A model generated the notes under the pieces. The model saw only the letters and a program-made list of their open reading frames with translations. It made no database searches and was not told where the DNA came from. A program made the translations under genes and the position numbers. Source: Dendrophyllia cribrosa (Eukaryota; Cnidaria; Anthozoa; Scleractinia; Dendrophylliidae). From it: a stretch of DNA of 64,000 nt. The first letter of the stretch is position 1, and the number at the start of each line of letters is the position of its first letter. Positions 1-11,540 of this stretch are shown piece after piece. The stretch spans positions 13,454,322-13,518,321 of the forward strand of contig JAJLRJ010000013.1 of NCBI GenBank assembly GCA_024195265.1. The letters run 5' to 3'.

Positions 1-507
1 ATCATTCGTAGCAATTCTGAAGTTTTGAGTAGTGCGTAAATATGCGATAATATTGTCAATGTAGTGAGAACCACTTTGGCACGAATGACATAAGTATGCT
101 ACTTTTCGGATATCATGTTTTATATTACCTTGTCACTAACTTTGCAAAAGCTTGAACATGGCCTAGCTATTACGCGTACACCAAACACAGTCTGTTACAA
201 CTTGTGTAGCTACAGTTTGTGCCATATTCTTGGTGCCACCCTCTTTAAAAATTGTTATTTATTTATTTATATTCTACTCTCTAAGGTACTTACTCAGCTT
301 GAATCTATCCATCAGATTTCTTATTGCCACGAACGTTTCAGTTGAATTTTTCAACGTAGCAATCTGTTTATAAGACAAAAAATGTCAGTTGGGCTGATGC
401 AATGCCATGTTGTGAAAGAGGTACGCAGTGCTTGCAAATGTTTCGTTTCTCTTGAGTGCTCAATATTCTACTCAGGCATGTTCATACGTAAAACGCACAT
501 TTTGTAC
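1..507. other. Intronic sequence of gene A, no exon recognised
   Basis: AT-rich sequence downstream of the M3 exon. I searched the minus strand for a counterpart of gene B's S2 exons and saw none. Nothing else is recognised. Confidence 0.5.
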
Positions 508-676
508 TTTACTTTTGGCCGAACTCTTTTGTCCCCCAGTAGTCTTCGTACTCACAGTCACAGTGAGATCTGCCGTCAGGCCAGCAGAAAAGAGACCAAA
601 CACAACTAGTCCGACTAAGAACCAGACCATGGCAAAAGCCTTGGCTTTATTGGATTTTGGGGTACGGTCTCCATAC
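508..676 (-). CDS. Gene A exon: YGD filter end and M3 helix
   Basis: Acceptor ATGTTGCAG| at 677-678; the exon enters in phase 2 and completes G, then YGDRTPKSNKAKAF and a helix (MVWFLVGLVVFGLFSAGLTA) ending DLTVTV. With the preceding exon this gives TMTTLGYGD. It matches gene B 56866-57031. The 3' border is unresolved: homology in length favours a weak donor after 508 (AAA|GTACAA), while a stronger donor (GTGAGT) would end the exon at 556. Both are phase 0. The S2, M4 and tail exons are not found in 1-507 and should lie outside the window. Confidence 0.85.
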
Positions 677-1227
677 CTGCAACATAATAAGCTAAGTTTA
701 TTAGAAAATTATTGCAAAATATGCAAAAAGAGTTAACTGAGATATCTTTTTCTCTAACTGGTTGGGTGAAAATCTTCACACAGATTTTTTCACTTAAATA
801 ACGAGTAAGTCAGGTCAAAAATTTTACAAATAATTAAATCTCCAACTTTCTTTCGGAGAAAGATACACTGATTTTCAAAATCTGTCCTCGTAAATAGATT
901 TGAATTTAATAGCTGTCTAAAAATCGTTCTTAGTTAAAAATTTATGTATTTGGGTCTATTAAGTTTCGACTAAGTGTGCGTAGAAAAACAGAAATAAAAA
1001 CTTCCAACACATATAGAGTTTTTGTTCAGAAAACGAAGAATACCGGTAAAGAAAGTGATCTATTAAAAAAAATAGAATAGGGGACGCTGACCATCTTAAG
1101 AGAGAAAAATCTGAGAAAAGTAAACGACAAGGCCATTAGCGTTATATGTGATTTCTTACTATATGTGATTTGATTTCTCTCTCGGCACGCACTCCAAATA
1201 CATTAATGAAGTAGACTTTTTGCTTAC

Positions 1228-1322
1228 CCTAACGTTGTCATGGTGATGAATGCCCACCAGAATCCTTCCCCGGCGCCTTTATAAAATATCGGCGGGAATT
1301 CATCAGGATTGCTGCTTGTATC
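1228..1322 (-). CDS. Gene A exon: pore helix and first half of K+ filter
   Basis: 95-nt exon, acceptor CTACTAAAG|, donor TTAGG|GTAAGC, phase 0 in and 2 out. It encodes DTSSNPDEFPP then GAGEGFWWAFITMTTLG, a pore helix and filter start almost identical to those of Kv-type and GluR0-type channels. The last codon is completed by the next exon, which begins YGD. The homologous gene B exon (48664-48758) has the same length and phases. The pore loop follows M1 and precedes M3, as in glutamate receptors with inverted pore topology. Confidence 0.92.
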
Positions 1323-1716
1323 CTTTAGTAGACAATGGCTAAATTTCATTATCACATTAAGACTACTTAGTCCTGGAGATAACAGGAGACTGCTTGTACA
1401 ACAACTATGGAACATTATGGCTAAAAGCTGTCTCTCTCTGAGGTGGATTTACTAATATTGGAGCGGGCCAGTGTTACCTACCATGGACATATTTCAGTGT
1501 ACATCATCAAGTCGCAGACGAGCCGCAGGAGACCCACACGTCTGAAGATTAACCCGGTTTCTGTAAGCAACTAGGAGTATTGCTATCCCTCCCCCCTCCC
1601 CGCTCCCTCCTGGATGGGATACTAGTCCATAGCAAGGTTCCCCCAGTACACATTTATACGCATGGGTGGAGTGAGACAATGTGAAGCAAAGTTTTCTGTT
1701 TAAGGAGTCATAATAT

Positions 1717-1978
1717 AGTGCTACCAGAAACCCATAAGTGGGTTGAAACGTGTAACGCGCATTCACAGCTTCCGAAGATTCATTTTTTGCTTAGTACCAT
1801 ATTTGGAAACCCCTCGATCCTTCGAGATTGGAAGCAAATTGTTCTAGCGAATTGATTGGTTAATATTTTCACCTTGATTGTAACAACCTCTTAGCAAATT
1901 GAATAATCGGAAGCTTGTTTTGAAGCGTACAAGAGATAGTTGCACGTTTCAAGCCACTTATGGGTTTCTGGTGCTACT
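1717..1978. mobile_element. MITE-like element with about 36-bp inverted repeats
   Basis: The left end (CAGAAACCCATAAGTGGGTT) returns inverted at 1943-1978 with few mismatches (36 bp each side). The 262-bp unit lies in the intron between the pore and S1 exons and has no coding capacity. Confidence 0.7.
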
Positions 1979-2052
1979 TAGTATAATGCTACTGTTACCC
2001 GCACGAAATATATACAAAACGTTTAAAAAAAGAACAGAATAACAATCCTTAC

Positions 2053-2438
2053 CAATACCCAAATCAGCAAACCAGCCAAAAGCGTCATAACCCCAGAAAT
2101 TGCAAATATGGGCCACGAGGTGAACACTGCTGACGCAATTTCCTTCTCCATGCCAGTTGGCGGAGGCTTCCTCTGAACAATAGCAAGGCCAGGCACCTCA
2201 ATTACAGCCACGAACGTACCGCTAGACGCATAAGTACCGGATATCACTACTGGATAATTGATATTCACATCTCCATCCGAAACTGTTGTCTTGTTCAGTT
2301 TTGTTTTGCCAAACGCGTGACAAATACCACAAACGTCAACAACTAGACCTTCGATTATTTCTGCCAACGAGATGTGTTTATCATCTAAGGTACTAGGATT
2401 TTCGACAATACTTAAAGTTTCGGGACAACTGCAAGTTT
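2053..2438 (-). CDS. Gene A exon: S1-like segment and M1 helix
   Basis: 386-nt exon, phase 1 in (acceptor TTTTTCAG|) and phase 0 out (donor TTG|GTAAGG). It starts ETCSCPETLSIVE, contains CGIC and the strand pattern FVAVIEVPGLAIVQRK, and ends in a hydrophobic helix, FAISGVMTLLAGLLIWVL. It aligns along its whole length with gene B 47759-48159 (shared ETCxCP, CGxC, FVAVxEVPG). Position before M1 and the closing strand suit the S1 half of a glutamate-receptor-type binding domain, but it is short (about 100 residues before M1). At the place where the ligand-binding arginine of iGluRs would fall by hand alignment, this gene shows no arginine. Confidence 0.82.
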
Positions 2439-2880
2439 CTGAAAAACAAAAAAAGGACGATAGACTGTGAAGAGAAAATTCAAAAAACCTGAACACAACA
2501 CAATCTTCAATTCACAGCAATGATTTTTATCATGGAAGTGGTTATGTGGCACTGCTAGGTCAGTATAAAGCGTACACTATCGTCACAGCCCTAACACAGG
2601 AAAAACTAATCACGCGAGGGTTTGTCAACAGCTTTCTCTTTTACTTCTGTAGCTAACTAAATCACGTAACACGTGGGATTGTTAGTTCTTTTCAGTATAA
2701 GCTGTTCGCCACTGTTAGCAGTTGAAGGGTGAAAATGTCTGGAGTGTACAACTAGTCGTTTCGTTGGAAAGCTTTTCGGTAGTCCAAAAGTCATTTTCAA
2801 GTGTTTCCTCAGAAATAAAAGTTGACGAACGATTTTTTTCAAGTAAAATATAAAATGTGTTCTCTGGTAAAAACTATGAG

Positions 2881-2920
2881 CTTTCGACAGTCAGTCTACT
2901 GTCTTCAACAGATAAAAATG
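2881..2920 (-). ncRNA. Hammerhead-ribozyme-like motif of Penelope-like terminus
   Basis: Just downstream of the GIY-YIG relic the minus strand reads TTGAAGA, a short hairpin (CAGT...ACTG), then TCGAAAG. This is the CUGANGA / stem II / GAAA core of hammerhead ribozymes, which Penelope-like terminal repeats are known to carry. The first C of CUGANGA is T here, so the copy is probably inactive. Confidence 0.4.
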
Positions 2921-2954
2921 TGTGATGAAATGAAATCTAAAAATTTTTGAATAT

Positions 2955-3438
2955 AGCGGGTAATTCGCATAAATAAATAATACATTTAAAAAGAATGTTC
3001 GGGAGAATACTAAGAAGTGCTAAAATTAATGTTACTTTGTTTAAAAGAATGTTATATTGTCTCGGGAGCGGGCATGAGTTGTTGTCAGCCTCAACAGTTT
3101 TGGCCGTGTGCCATGATTCCAGTGCCTTTCTAGTGCGATTGTTTCCTTTGTCAATGATCGTAGAGTTAATTGTCAAAGTCGATAACAAGATCAAAAGTCC
3201 ATGCATGTTTCGCAACATTAGGACCTTTAACACATTATTTTGTATTTCTGACATGCTCTTTGTTTCTGGTGCTAAATGATCTTTTTGTTTCGCCAATGTA
3301 ATTCCATGAACATGATGCACAAGGGATTTTTTCCCTACCAAGCATTGTTAAGTAATGATCCGCATAAGAAGGAAAGCGCTGAACGGCAATGCACGATGGA
3401 ATGACAACTTTTTTCATTGTTGCAACTAGTGATTTCAT
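2955..3438 (-). pseudogene. Penelope-like element relic: GIY-YIG endonuclease domain
   Basis: Two overlapping minus-strand frames read as one decayed 3' part of a Penelope-like element. The first (3438 downwards) has IPCASCSWNYIGETKRSFSTR, fitting the GIY-YIG nuclease with its CxxC and R...R..EH pattern (NKEHVRN). The second frame continues with IIDKGNNRTRKALESWHTAK and ADNNSCPLPRQYNIL, which is the usual end of the family. A frameshift separates them near 3240-3270. The reverse transcriptase part is not seen, so the copy is 5'-truncated. It lies in the gene A intron between FN3 domain 5 and S1. Confidence 0.65.
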
Positions 3439-4795
3439 TGGCCTAGACTTAAAAACCGCTAAAAGTTACGGTTCAAGGTGCATTTTGTCTATTTTTTTTA
3501 AGGTTTCAAGTAATTTAAGACCCAATCGCACAACATGCAATTTTTAAAAGATATTGTATTTGGGGAACTTCATCAAAGAAGCAAAACTATTAGCTATTGT
3601 CTTCTGCTATTCTGATTGGTTAAGCACGAACATTTCCTAAAATTGATTTGACGCAAATAGATTTTCTTTATTTTTATACTGAAATATAATTATGAACCAT
3701 CAGCCCCTCCTCTATTCTTGAAACCAAAGATATTCTATGTGGGAACGAGCCAATGCCGCAGAACAATGAAGTTTACGGTAGTTCTTATGTGCAGCATTGC
3801 TTAAAAACGTAGGTCACCATGCTCGCGATGGACTGAAGTTACCCTATTTATTCATGTAGTACTGCCCATCACGCGCGTGATTTTTTGATCGGTTCACGTT
3901 ACTTTACGCGCTAGTTTAAAGCATAGCTGAAATGAAATGTTTGAAAAACTGTAATAGATATAGTGTGTCGACCATAAGGAACAATTTGATATATGATGTA
4001 CGGCAAAGGCACACAGCCTCAAACTGCAATGACTCGAAATGTTCCTTGCCTGCATGATCTAAAGGTCATGATTTTATGGCCACGAGTGATGGGTATGTAC
4101 GTGTTTTTACCGATAACTTTTTTGCTGACGAAGAAATTTTTTAAAACTCTTTGAACTTAAAGAGAATGCTTTTTAGGGTAATATTAAGCAATAAAAAAGA
4201 AAGGTCACCATGCTCGTTTTGGAGAAAATAATTTCTTGTTTATTTGGCCAACTTATACTCAATGGAAAACCTCTTGGTTCGGACTGTCGCGCGCTAATGA
4301 CGCAAGAAATTATGCGCAGTAGTGATGTGCAATGCAATACTAAGGAATCACCTTAAAACTTCTTAATAAATTAGATTAAAAACTACGGTTTTCTAAAGTA
4401 AAATGTCGCCTCAAGCTCTTGTACCATCGCAAAATTGAACGCCTGCTGTTTTTGGAGGAATAAAAGATGTCCAGTTTTGGGTACCGGAAATAAGGTCAGC
4501 TAGGAGCTAGTAAATTTGGGGGATAGCTTTCACATAGTTTCCTTTAAAGGCACTAAAATGATATGAGAGAAGAAGTAGAACGCCATTTCAAGCGTTCTCT
4601 TAATGTATTCCTCGTCGGGTGTCCCTGAAATGTACACTAGGAGAAAATGTTAATCTGTTTGGGAGGATGTTCCTTCCACAACAAATATGTGCAACTACAA
4701 ATAAGGAACATATATCGTTGTTGCTATTATTGCCATAATGTAGAAATCACTTTATCGACTTTTGTTTTATTAGCCACGAAACATTAATGATTTAC
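3439..4795. other. Gene A intron, mostly unassigned
   Basis: About 1.3 kb without recognisable coding sequence. The 14-mer GGTCACCATGCTCG occurs twice in direct orientation (about 3812 and 4204), which hints at an old dispersed repeat. Otherwise nothing is seen. Confidence 0.5.
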
Positions 4796-5077
4796 CTCCA
4801 TATGCGATTTCACTAAAGGGACTGAAGCCTTTTCTTGTGCTGGCCGCCACTTGGATCCTATATTGAGTGTTGATGTCAAGATCAGTTAAAGTGATTTGAG
4901 GTGAACAAGTCATGACTTCTCGCGTTAGCCAGGTACCATTTTCCAATCTATTCTCAAATACGATCTTGTAACCTGTTAGTTCACCGTATAGTTGGGGAGG
5001 TGGACTCCATGTTACGTTCATGGTGTTGGTGCTTGTAAAACTGACAGGTGTCACATCAACAGGAGGAAAAGGTAGAA
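4796..5077 (-). CDS. Gene A exon: FN3 domain 5 (membrane-proximal)
   Basis: Phase 1-1 exon of 282 nt, acceptor TTGCTCCTAG|, donor TATGGAG|GTAAAT. It reads VLPFPPVDVTPVSFTSTNT, NVTWSPPPQLYGELTGYKI and the tyrosine corner INTQYRIQVAASTRKGFSPF. This is the last FN3 domain before the channel core. It lacks the YC pair and looks more like a generic FN3 domain, as does the last FN3 of gene B (45931-46230), so these two are probably orthologous positions of the stalk. Confidence 0.88.
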
Positions 5078-5777
5078 CTAGGAGCAAAACAGAACAGCAT
5101 AAATATTCATAGCTTCTGTGTGAGAGCGTGGGGGAGTGTGCTTTGGCTTGTATTGAGAAGAGACGTAACTTTATTTTAGTAAGTACAAACGAAGGGCTGA
5201 GCTGAGAAAGGGACTATGTTCATTTATGGGCTCAATTTTCAAATCGACTATTTTTAAATAAAAAAGCAACAAATCATCTGTTTGTTATGTCTTTACAATT
5301 GTACAGCCTTTATGATAATAAAGATAATGATAATGATAATTCGATAAAAAGATTCTGCGCTAAAACTATCATTTAAGGCATTATTAAAATGCGCTAGTGA
5401 CAAGCGTTCTATAACGTATTCAGAAGTCAAATGACTACTAAAAAAAAGAACGAATTCAAATTTAAGTGTACGTTTAGTTGGAAGCTTACTGGATTTGATG
5501 TCACGTGTATTTTTACTCTTGGCCAATTTAGTTCGCGGTACAGTTTCAGAACATATAACTAAGGCGAGTGCATATATTTTTTATACAAACATCATCTCGA
5601 AGTTAAAAAAAAAACAGAGACCTACGTGTAATTAGTACTCAAAATTTCATAACAATATAATTAAGTTAGACGAGTTTTTGTCTAATCAATCAATCATTCA
5701 ATCAATCAGTCATGTCTTGGAAGATAAACGATACAAGTAAAATATGCCAGCTGTTAATGTATAAACCACCATCCTAC

Positions 5778-6080
5778 CTTCATCGTCAGTCGTTACGTTG
5801 AAACAGTCGCTCCAGTTTCCATGACCAACTCGAGTCCTCCCGGCCACACGAATACAGTACTTGGTATATATTGGTAGATTTTCTATGTCTTTTGACAACT
5901 CTTCAGGCCCGGTATCGATTGTTTTTTGAGTTTCACCACTGTTAATCATTTCGTATAAAATCAGCGTGTAACCTAACAGATATCCATGGATGAAGTCGGT
6001 AGGTATGTGGGTCCAATTTAAAAAAAGACTTGTCGAGCTCGTGTTAAATCCTGTTGTAATGTTTGGTGGTAAACTGGGAA
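5778..6080 (-). CDS. Gene A exon: FN3 domain 4
   Basis: Phase 1-1 exon of 303 nt, acceptor TATTTTTACAG|, donor GATGAAG|GTAGGA. It reads VPSLPPNITTGFNTSSTSLF, then LNWTHIP, HGYLLGYTLILYE and the tyrosine corner LPIYTKYCIRVAGRTRVGHG. Several N-x-S/T sites (NITT, NTSS, NWTH) suggest N-glycosylation of an extracellular domain. It is the clearest relative of gene B FN3 exons 2 and 3. Confidence 0.88.
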
Positions 6081-6591
6081 CTGTAAAAATAAAGATAAAA
6101 AGTGCCAATGGGATTTGCTACAGCCCCTGATGTTGTTTCTGGCTTCTGTAGCATGGATATGATGATAGTCAACAGGTTATCGTAGCTGTATTCCAATGTC
6201 AGGATGGATAATAATAATAGTAATAATAATAATAACGATCCAATATTTATGCAGGATAACCCTTCAGTATAGATAAATACAGATCAGTAAAATGTCTTAA
6301 CACAAGCAAACAATAAAAGGTCGTAAAGTTTAATTCAATTGACTGATCGGCCAATTATGAATTAGTTTTGACAGGTTTAAACTACCAGCGGAGCTCCATA
6401 CTTACAGAATGGGTAGATAAACATGACGTTTAGATAGTCATGGAATGGCGTATGTACGGATGTTATGGCTTTAGTAAATTTTAAACTGACCACCATTCCC
6501 CAAAAATGAATCGTTCGAGGGAGCGCGTCCCCAGTTTAAAGTTTAATTTTAATTTTAAAGCGTTTTGACAAAAAAGTAAAAAAATTCACAT

Positions 6592-6817
6592 TTTTGAGGT
6601 GTGAGGACACTAATCAAAACATATTATCTTAATTTACTCTAGGAAACTTTCCATATAACTGGCAGATACACTTTTCTAGCATAAAACGAGTTGTAAGAAA
6701 ACACATATAGTGCTTTTTGAGGTGTGAGGACACTAATCAAAACATATTATCTTAATTTACTCTAGAAAATTTTCCGTACTGGCAGATATGCTTTTGTAGC
6801 GTAAAACTAGTTGTAGC
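6592..6817. repeat. Two-copy tandem duplication, period about 122 bp
   Basis: TTTTTGAGGTGTGAGGACAC starts each copy, near 6592 and 6714. The copies share long identical blocks and differ by small substitutions and indels. Noncoding, in the gene A intron. Confidence 0.8.
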
Positions 6818-7588
6818 ATTTGGGTAAAGATGTCACTTGATCGCTCGATCGGCTGTAAAGGCTTCGAGCTCTGGAGGACTTCAAATGAATTTTTTAAGAC
6901 TTAGATAAACGCTTTAGCACGGTAAATGTTGTTTTTAATGTGTAGCCTGCGAGCAAGCTCTCAGGCTCGGAGCATAAACCAAATTTTGTTTCTGCTGGCA
7001 ATGAATAAAAAAAAAAAACATATGTTAGCGTGACACAAATACGTAATCGGAACTGGTTGACGTAATGTTTTACATTTGTTTACTCATCAATTCCTTTGAT
7101 ACCCTGGGTGCCAAAGCTTGTCTCACGCTCTCATCTCTCTCTTACATTTTCGCCGCGAGAAAAGTCTGCTGCAACTTCTCACGAAAGCGTACGGCGAGAG
7201 AACCACTGGTCCCCAGGGTAATTCTTTTACTGCTCTGTGAAACAACAAAAAGCCTAGACTGATAAAGGGAACCCATACGCTTATTTGTAAACTGAATACG
7301 CCTTTTTGTAAACTGCAAATCGAATTAAAAAAGCAAGTTAACATCTACCGTTTTAATTCCATTTGCAGTTTTTAAATAAGCGTATTCCGTTTACCAATAT
7401 AATAAGAGTGTGGGTTGCCTCACTACGCTTCACTCAAAGGTCACAACAAATTTAACACAATAAGTCATCCAGTTGTCTCGCTTCACACAATGCATATTTA
7501 TGTAATTTATGTCACGCTAAGATGTAAAAAAAGAGCGTTTCATACTCGTTCAAACCTACAACAGCCGTTACACATTTCAAATGCTTAC
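6818..7588. other. Gene A intron with decayed repeats
   Basis: Contains a stretch bounded by inverted ACCCTGGG / CCCAGGGT ends (about 7100-7221) and a short inverted repeat near 7270-7400 (TAAACTG.. / ..CAGTTTTTAAATAAGCG). No credible coding sequence. Confidence 0.4.
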
Positions 7589-7930
7589 CATCCTCGTCTG
7601 TCAGAACACACAACCAGTCGCTCAAATTTCCGTCTCCTTTGCTATTAAAACCCCAAATTTGCATGCAATAGTTGGTAAACTTTTCCAGTCCTTCCAGAGT
7701 CCAAGTAACATTGTACTCTACCAGAACAACATTATTTGACAGTGCTAGACTTCGTCGTCTTCGGCGAGATAGCGCTCCTAATTCCGGTTGCGCTTCCGTC
7801 TTTCCGTAGGTGATACGATACCCGAGTATAATCCCGTGCTGTAGATTTTCTGCAATTGGTTCCCAAGTTACATCGATGCTTGTAGAACTTGCATTTTTTG
7901 CTGTAATATTCAAGGGTGGGCCACCAGGAA
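7589..7930 (-). CDS. Gene A exon: FN3 domain 3, with basic insert
   Basis: Phase 1-1 exon of 342 nt, acceptor TTTTTTTAG|, donor GAGGATG|GTAAGC. It begins VPGGPPLNITAKNASSTSID and shows VTWEPI, HGIILGYRITYGK and the tyrosine corner LEKFTNYCMQIWGFNSKGDGN. It is about 14 residues longer than the neighbouring FN3 exons because of an arginine cluster (ALSRRRRRSLALS) in the C'-E region. An exposed basic loop like this could be a furin-type cleavage or heparin-binding site; that is inference. Confidence 0.88.
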
Positions 7931-8012
7931 CTAAAAAAATGTAACATTTTGCTTTAGACATGCCTGAAGGCTTAATCATGGATGGCATTTCCTTTCTTTA
8001 GCAGGCTGCCTC

Positions 8013-8043
8013 CCCCCTCCCCCCCCCCCCCCCCCCCCCCCCC
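8013..8043. repeat. Poly-C tract
   Basis: A nearly pure run of C just upstream (in gene A's sense) of the FN3 domain 3 acceptor. Similar runs lie at 12887-12909 and 25742-25763. Confidence 0.9.
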
Positions 8044-8751
8044 GGTTGGTTGCCCTAATGTTCGCTGTCACCTATTTCACCTGGGTAAAAGAGACAATTT
8101 GGAGCATACTTCATGGTTTAACAAAATCAACCATATTAAGGTGGCTCCCTATAATTTTACCAAACGCAACTACAGCGAAAAATATGAGTTACAAAAGAAT
8201 TCCTAATTATGTCGTCATTTGTTTGGTAAATGGCAAATATTTTGCAAGAACAGACCTTAATTCTTTAATATCTCGAGCTTCCTTTAGCGAATTTTTTTTC
8301 TAAACTCTACTAACTTACGGAAATGGTTGACATACATTTTGGAAGGAAAAAACATAGGGTCGTTCAGACGATTTTAAACTGGTAGCGTTAAAAAATCACC
8401 AAAGGAAACGCGAGAAAATCTGCGGTTAAGTTTGCTTTTTCAGTTTGCTTTGTTGATGTCATAAATTATCAGAAAAACCTACATTTTCGTGTGAGCGCCG
8501 CAAAATTACTAACGCCCACGTCACAGGGAGCTTCCGTCGGCAGCTCTTAAATTCTAAACTACGGTTGACAAAATCTGAAAAAACTACACTGGGGCACTCC
8601 GTGCACAACCAAGACTGTTCGACATTACTGCATTATGACACCTGAATTTAAAAAGAGTGGAGGGTTTTTGCTATGTCAGCCCGCGGGCGCCCGATTATGC
8701 TGAACCAACAGTTTTAACTTATAATAATAAATGATTAAACAAGACATTTAC
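8044..8751. other. Gene A intron, nothing recognised
   Basis: About 700 bp of AT-rich sequence between FN3 exons 2 and 3; short open frames here look random. Confidence 0.5.
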
Positions 8752-9048
8752 CTTCTTCGTCTGTGAACACGCACTTGTGGTTATCCACGTTTGTATCAAT
8801 TCCGTCATTATTGAAGGAGATCACATTGAAACAGTAGTTTGTAAATATGCTTAAATTGCTAAACACGTAGTCAGAACTATAATTACAAATATACAATGTA
8901 CTTTGAGGCTCAGTATCCTCTGCTTTGTGAAAGTCTATTCTAAATCCTCTCATTTTATCCCCTTCTGTGAGAAAGGCTGGCAAGGTTGAATTCCACTTTA
9001 ATTCGATGGATGTTGAGCTTTTGTTAACTGCGGTAAATTCCACTCTTA
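8752..9048 (-). CDS. Gene A exon: FN3 domain 2
   Basis: Phase 1-1 exon of 297 nt, acceptor CTTTTACAG|, donor GAAGAAG|GTAAAT. The sequence shows VEFTAVNKSSTSIELKWNST (A and B strands with tryptophan), MRGFRIDFHKA, and the tyrosine corner SIFTNYCFNVISFN. The start lacks the usual double proline, so the linker is atypical. The TIR element at 9618-10937 occupies the intron between FN3 domains 1 and 2. Confidence 0.86.
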
Positions 9049-9617
9049 CTGTAAAAGATGAAAAAGTATTGTCAGTAGCTTATGGTAAATCGCATTCATA
9101 GAGCTTTTTGCAGTATTCATCGTAATGTTAATCGCATTTGCATCATGAAATGCGCTCTTCAATTCAACTGTGGGACAAGATGGGATGCCCACATAACATA
9201 CAGCGCTTGCTGGCAGCCGCTACCAGTCCATTTATAACCCAAACAAATTATGGATGGATGTGAACACTCGAGTCACACCCCTCTCTAATTTGCAACAGGG
9301 ATGTGGGTTATTATAACTCCTGAAGACATGAAAGCTAACAGTTGCGGGCTAATTCACTCGATCGCTCCATCGCTCGCTCGTTCGACCAGTGCATAAGGTT
9401 TGCGTTGTTCTCATCCCAAATGCAAAGAAATATCACAGAGACTAGAGAATACTCGACCGCCGAAAAACAGGACACTATGAAAGTGATGTCCTGATCTTTC
9501 GAGTTTGGAGTTCTTCGATTTTCAATTACAAGTGACAAGCTTTCGAAAGTTAAAACTGATCTGCGGACTTCAAGTGGATTTTCAATGTAAATGGTTTCCA
9601 CTGGATGTTTGTCTTTA

Positions 9618-10937
9618 CAGTGCGGTGCCCAAAAGTGTGACCACTTTTAATTAATTCGCATTCTTTTGTGCCGATTATCCAATCAGAGGGCGAAGATAGT
9701 TTTACAGCCAACCGCAAAAAAAATCAAGGCAACATGTTACGAAAGCAAAATTGCTCTTTCATGAATACAGCTGTACCATTTTTGGACGCTTTTTCAGCTG
9801 AACTTTGGCGTTTTTGGCCTCAAGGTCAAATTTTGGCAAATCGACATCGGCTTACCTGCTGTAGTAAACGGTAAACGTTCGGCCGGGCGACGTATCAATT
9901 TAATAGCAAGAGCGCATTTTCCACGGCCAGAAGAACATAATTGCAAATATTTATTTCTCCTATCATTGGTGTAATAATTCAAAACTATCCTGAGGTAATT
10001 GTGTATTTATGTTCTATTTATGTCCCGTATGTTTGGCTATTTTTCTGTATAGTAAAGCGAAACCGCCGCGCGATCTCGGCGGAGTTAATTACAACCACTG
10101 AATTAGAGCTGTTCATAACGCTCGGTGTTTCGCTATTCGAAAACAATGTTCTTCAAAGCCTGCGTAAAATAAAAAGAAACTTTTCTCATCTTTCATTGAG
10201 GACCATGCTGTTGCAGCAAGCTAGGAAGTTTTTGCAAAATGCCCATTTAATAAAAAGCTATCCACAAACACAACTCCGCACATGATGCTTCGCCAGGTTT
10301 CACAGACGTGGGCATGGATCATATATCTTTTCATGTTCGGAAGTTACAAATGCTAACTGTCATGACTAAAAACAAAATTCATAAGCCCTCTGAAAACTGC
10401 GAACTTGATGATTTCAATAGCTATTGCCAAATTAGTAGAGTCAGCAGAGTCAGATTCTCGGGAAATGCCCTGAACTTGTTATTTCGCTCGCGCTGAGTTG
10501 GAATAGGTTTGTACGTAACAATTATCCACCACTGAGACTCACCGAATATCGACTAGCCCGGGTACACTGAGTTAAGGTTTCTTTTTTCGTTTAGGGATTT
10601 TGTTCAAGGAAAAAAACACTTGATATTTTGAGCGACAATTTGAAGTCGGTGACCCGCATCTGTCAGCACGGTCAATTTTTTCACTTCTATAAACGGCCGT
10701 AAAAATATAAACAAAAGCCCCATAATATAAATTTCATGTGGAAATAAGCAAAGACATCGTTATATCGGCTGTAAAACTTACTTTATTCAGCTTTATCGTC
10801 GACCATTGATCTGAGCAGTGGCATGAAATTCTTCATAACAAAATTGCGGTGAGCGGATATCGAAGCGCACGATTTTCCCGCAACAATTCCCACTTTAAAT
10901 TTAATTAAAAGTGGTCACACTTTTGGGCGCTGCACTG
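9618..10937. mobile_element. 1.3-kb TIR element with TA target duplication (Tc1/mariner-like ends)
   Basis: The left end starts CAGTGCGGTGCCCAAAAGTG and continues GTGACCACTTTTAATTAA; the right end is its inverted copy closing GGGCGCTGCACTG. TA dinucleotides flank both sides (9616-9617 and 10938-10939), as for Tc1/mariner insertions. The 1320-bp interior has no recognisable transposase, so this is a non-autonomous or gutted copy. It lies in the gene A intron between FN3 domains 1 and 2. Confidence 0.8.
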
Positions 10938-11154
10938 TAAAGTGTGGAGTTTCGCTGCTCGGTAAACCGAAATTTGGCGAAATTGACAACCTTCATGGAA
11001 AGTCTCAATTTAAGTACTTTATTTCTACAACTGTGACATAAAACATTCGACTCTGAAGGAAAACCTGTAGCGATATTTTTCATTATGTTTTACGTGACGA
11101 AAGTTATTTACCGCGGCGGTAAGGTCAGTAGAGACACTACTAAGCGTAAAATAC

Positions 11155-11454
11155 CTTTTTCTCCAGTGACTGCTACAATACAGGAACTGCTGTTTCCTTT
11201 TCCGTATTTATTAAAGGTTGTCACATAAACACAGTACACAGTGTTTTCTTCCAGATCCTTAATGTTCATTCCTTCTGCGTGACAGCTTGAATATATCAAA
11301 CGTGCCACAGTACTTGTGTCCCCCAATTTTGTTACCCTGACAATGTAGCCGCTCATTGGGTCATCAAACAGGACTAAGGGTGGCTTCCACTGGATGTTAA
11401 TGTAGTTATGACTTGTGTTAAATACTTGGAGGTATTGTGGAGGGCCTGGAGGTC
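11155..11454 (-). CDS. Gene A exon: FN3 domain 1
   Basis: One FN3 domain in a symmetrical phase 1-1 exon of 300 nt (acceptor CAATTAG|, donor GAAAAAG|GTATTT). Visible FN3 marks are the proline-rich start GPPGPPQYLQV, the B-strand tryptophan in NIQWKPP, the SGYIVRV strand, and the tyrosine corner EENTVYCVYVTTFN. It contributes to the extracellular stalk of gene A. The YC pair at the tyrosine corner recurs in most FN3 exons of both genes, which suggests copies of one module. Confidence 0.88.
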
Positions 11455-11540
11455 CTAATTGGAAATAATAGTGATTCAACATGATATGAATTATGATATT
11501 TTAACAACAACAAGTAGCTTTATTTGCATGACCATAAATG

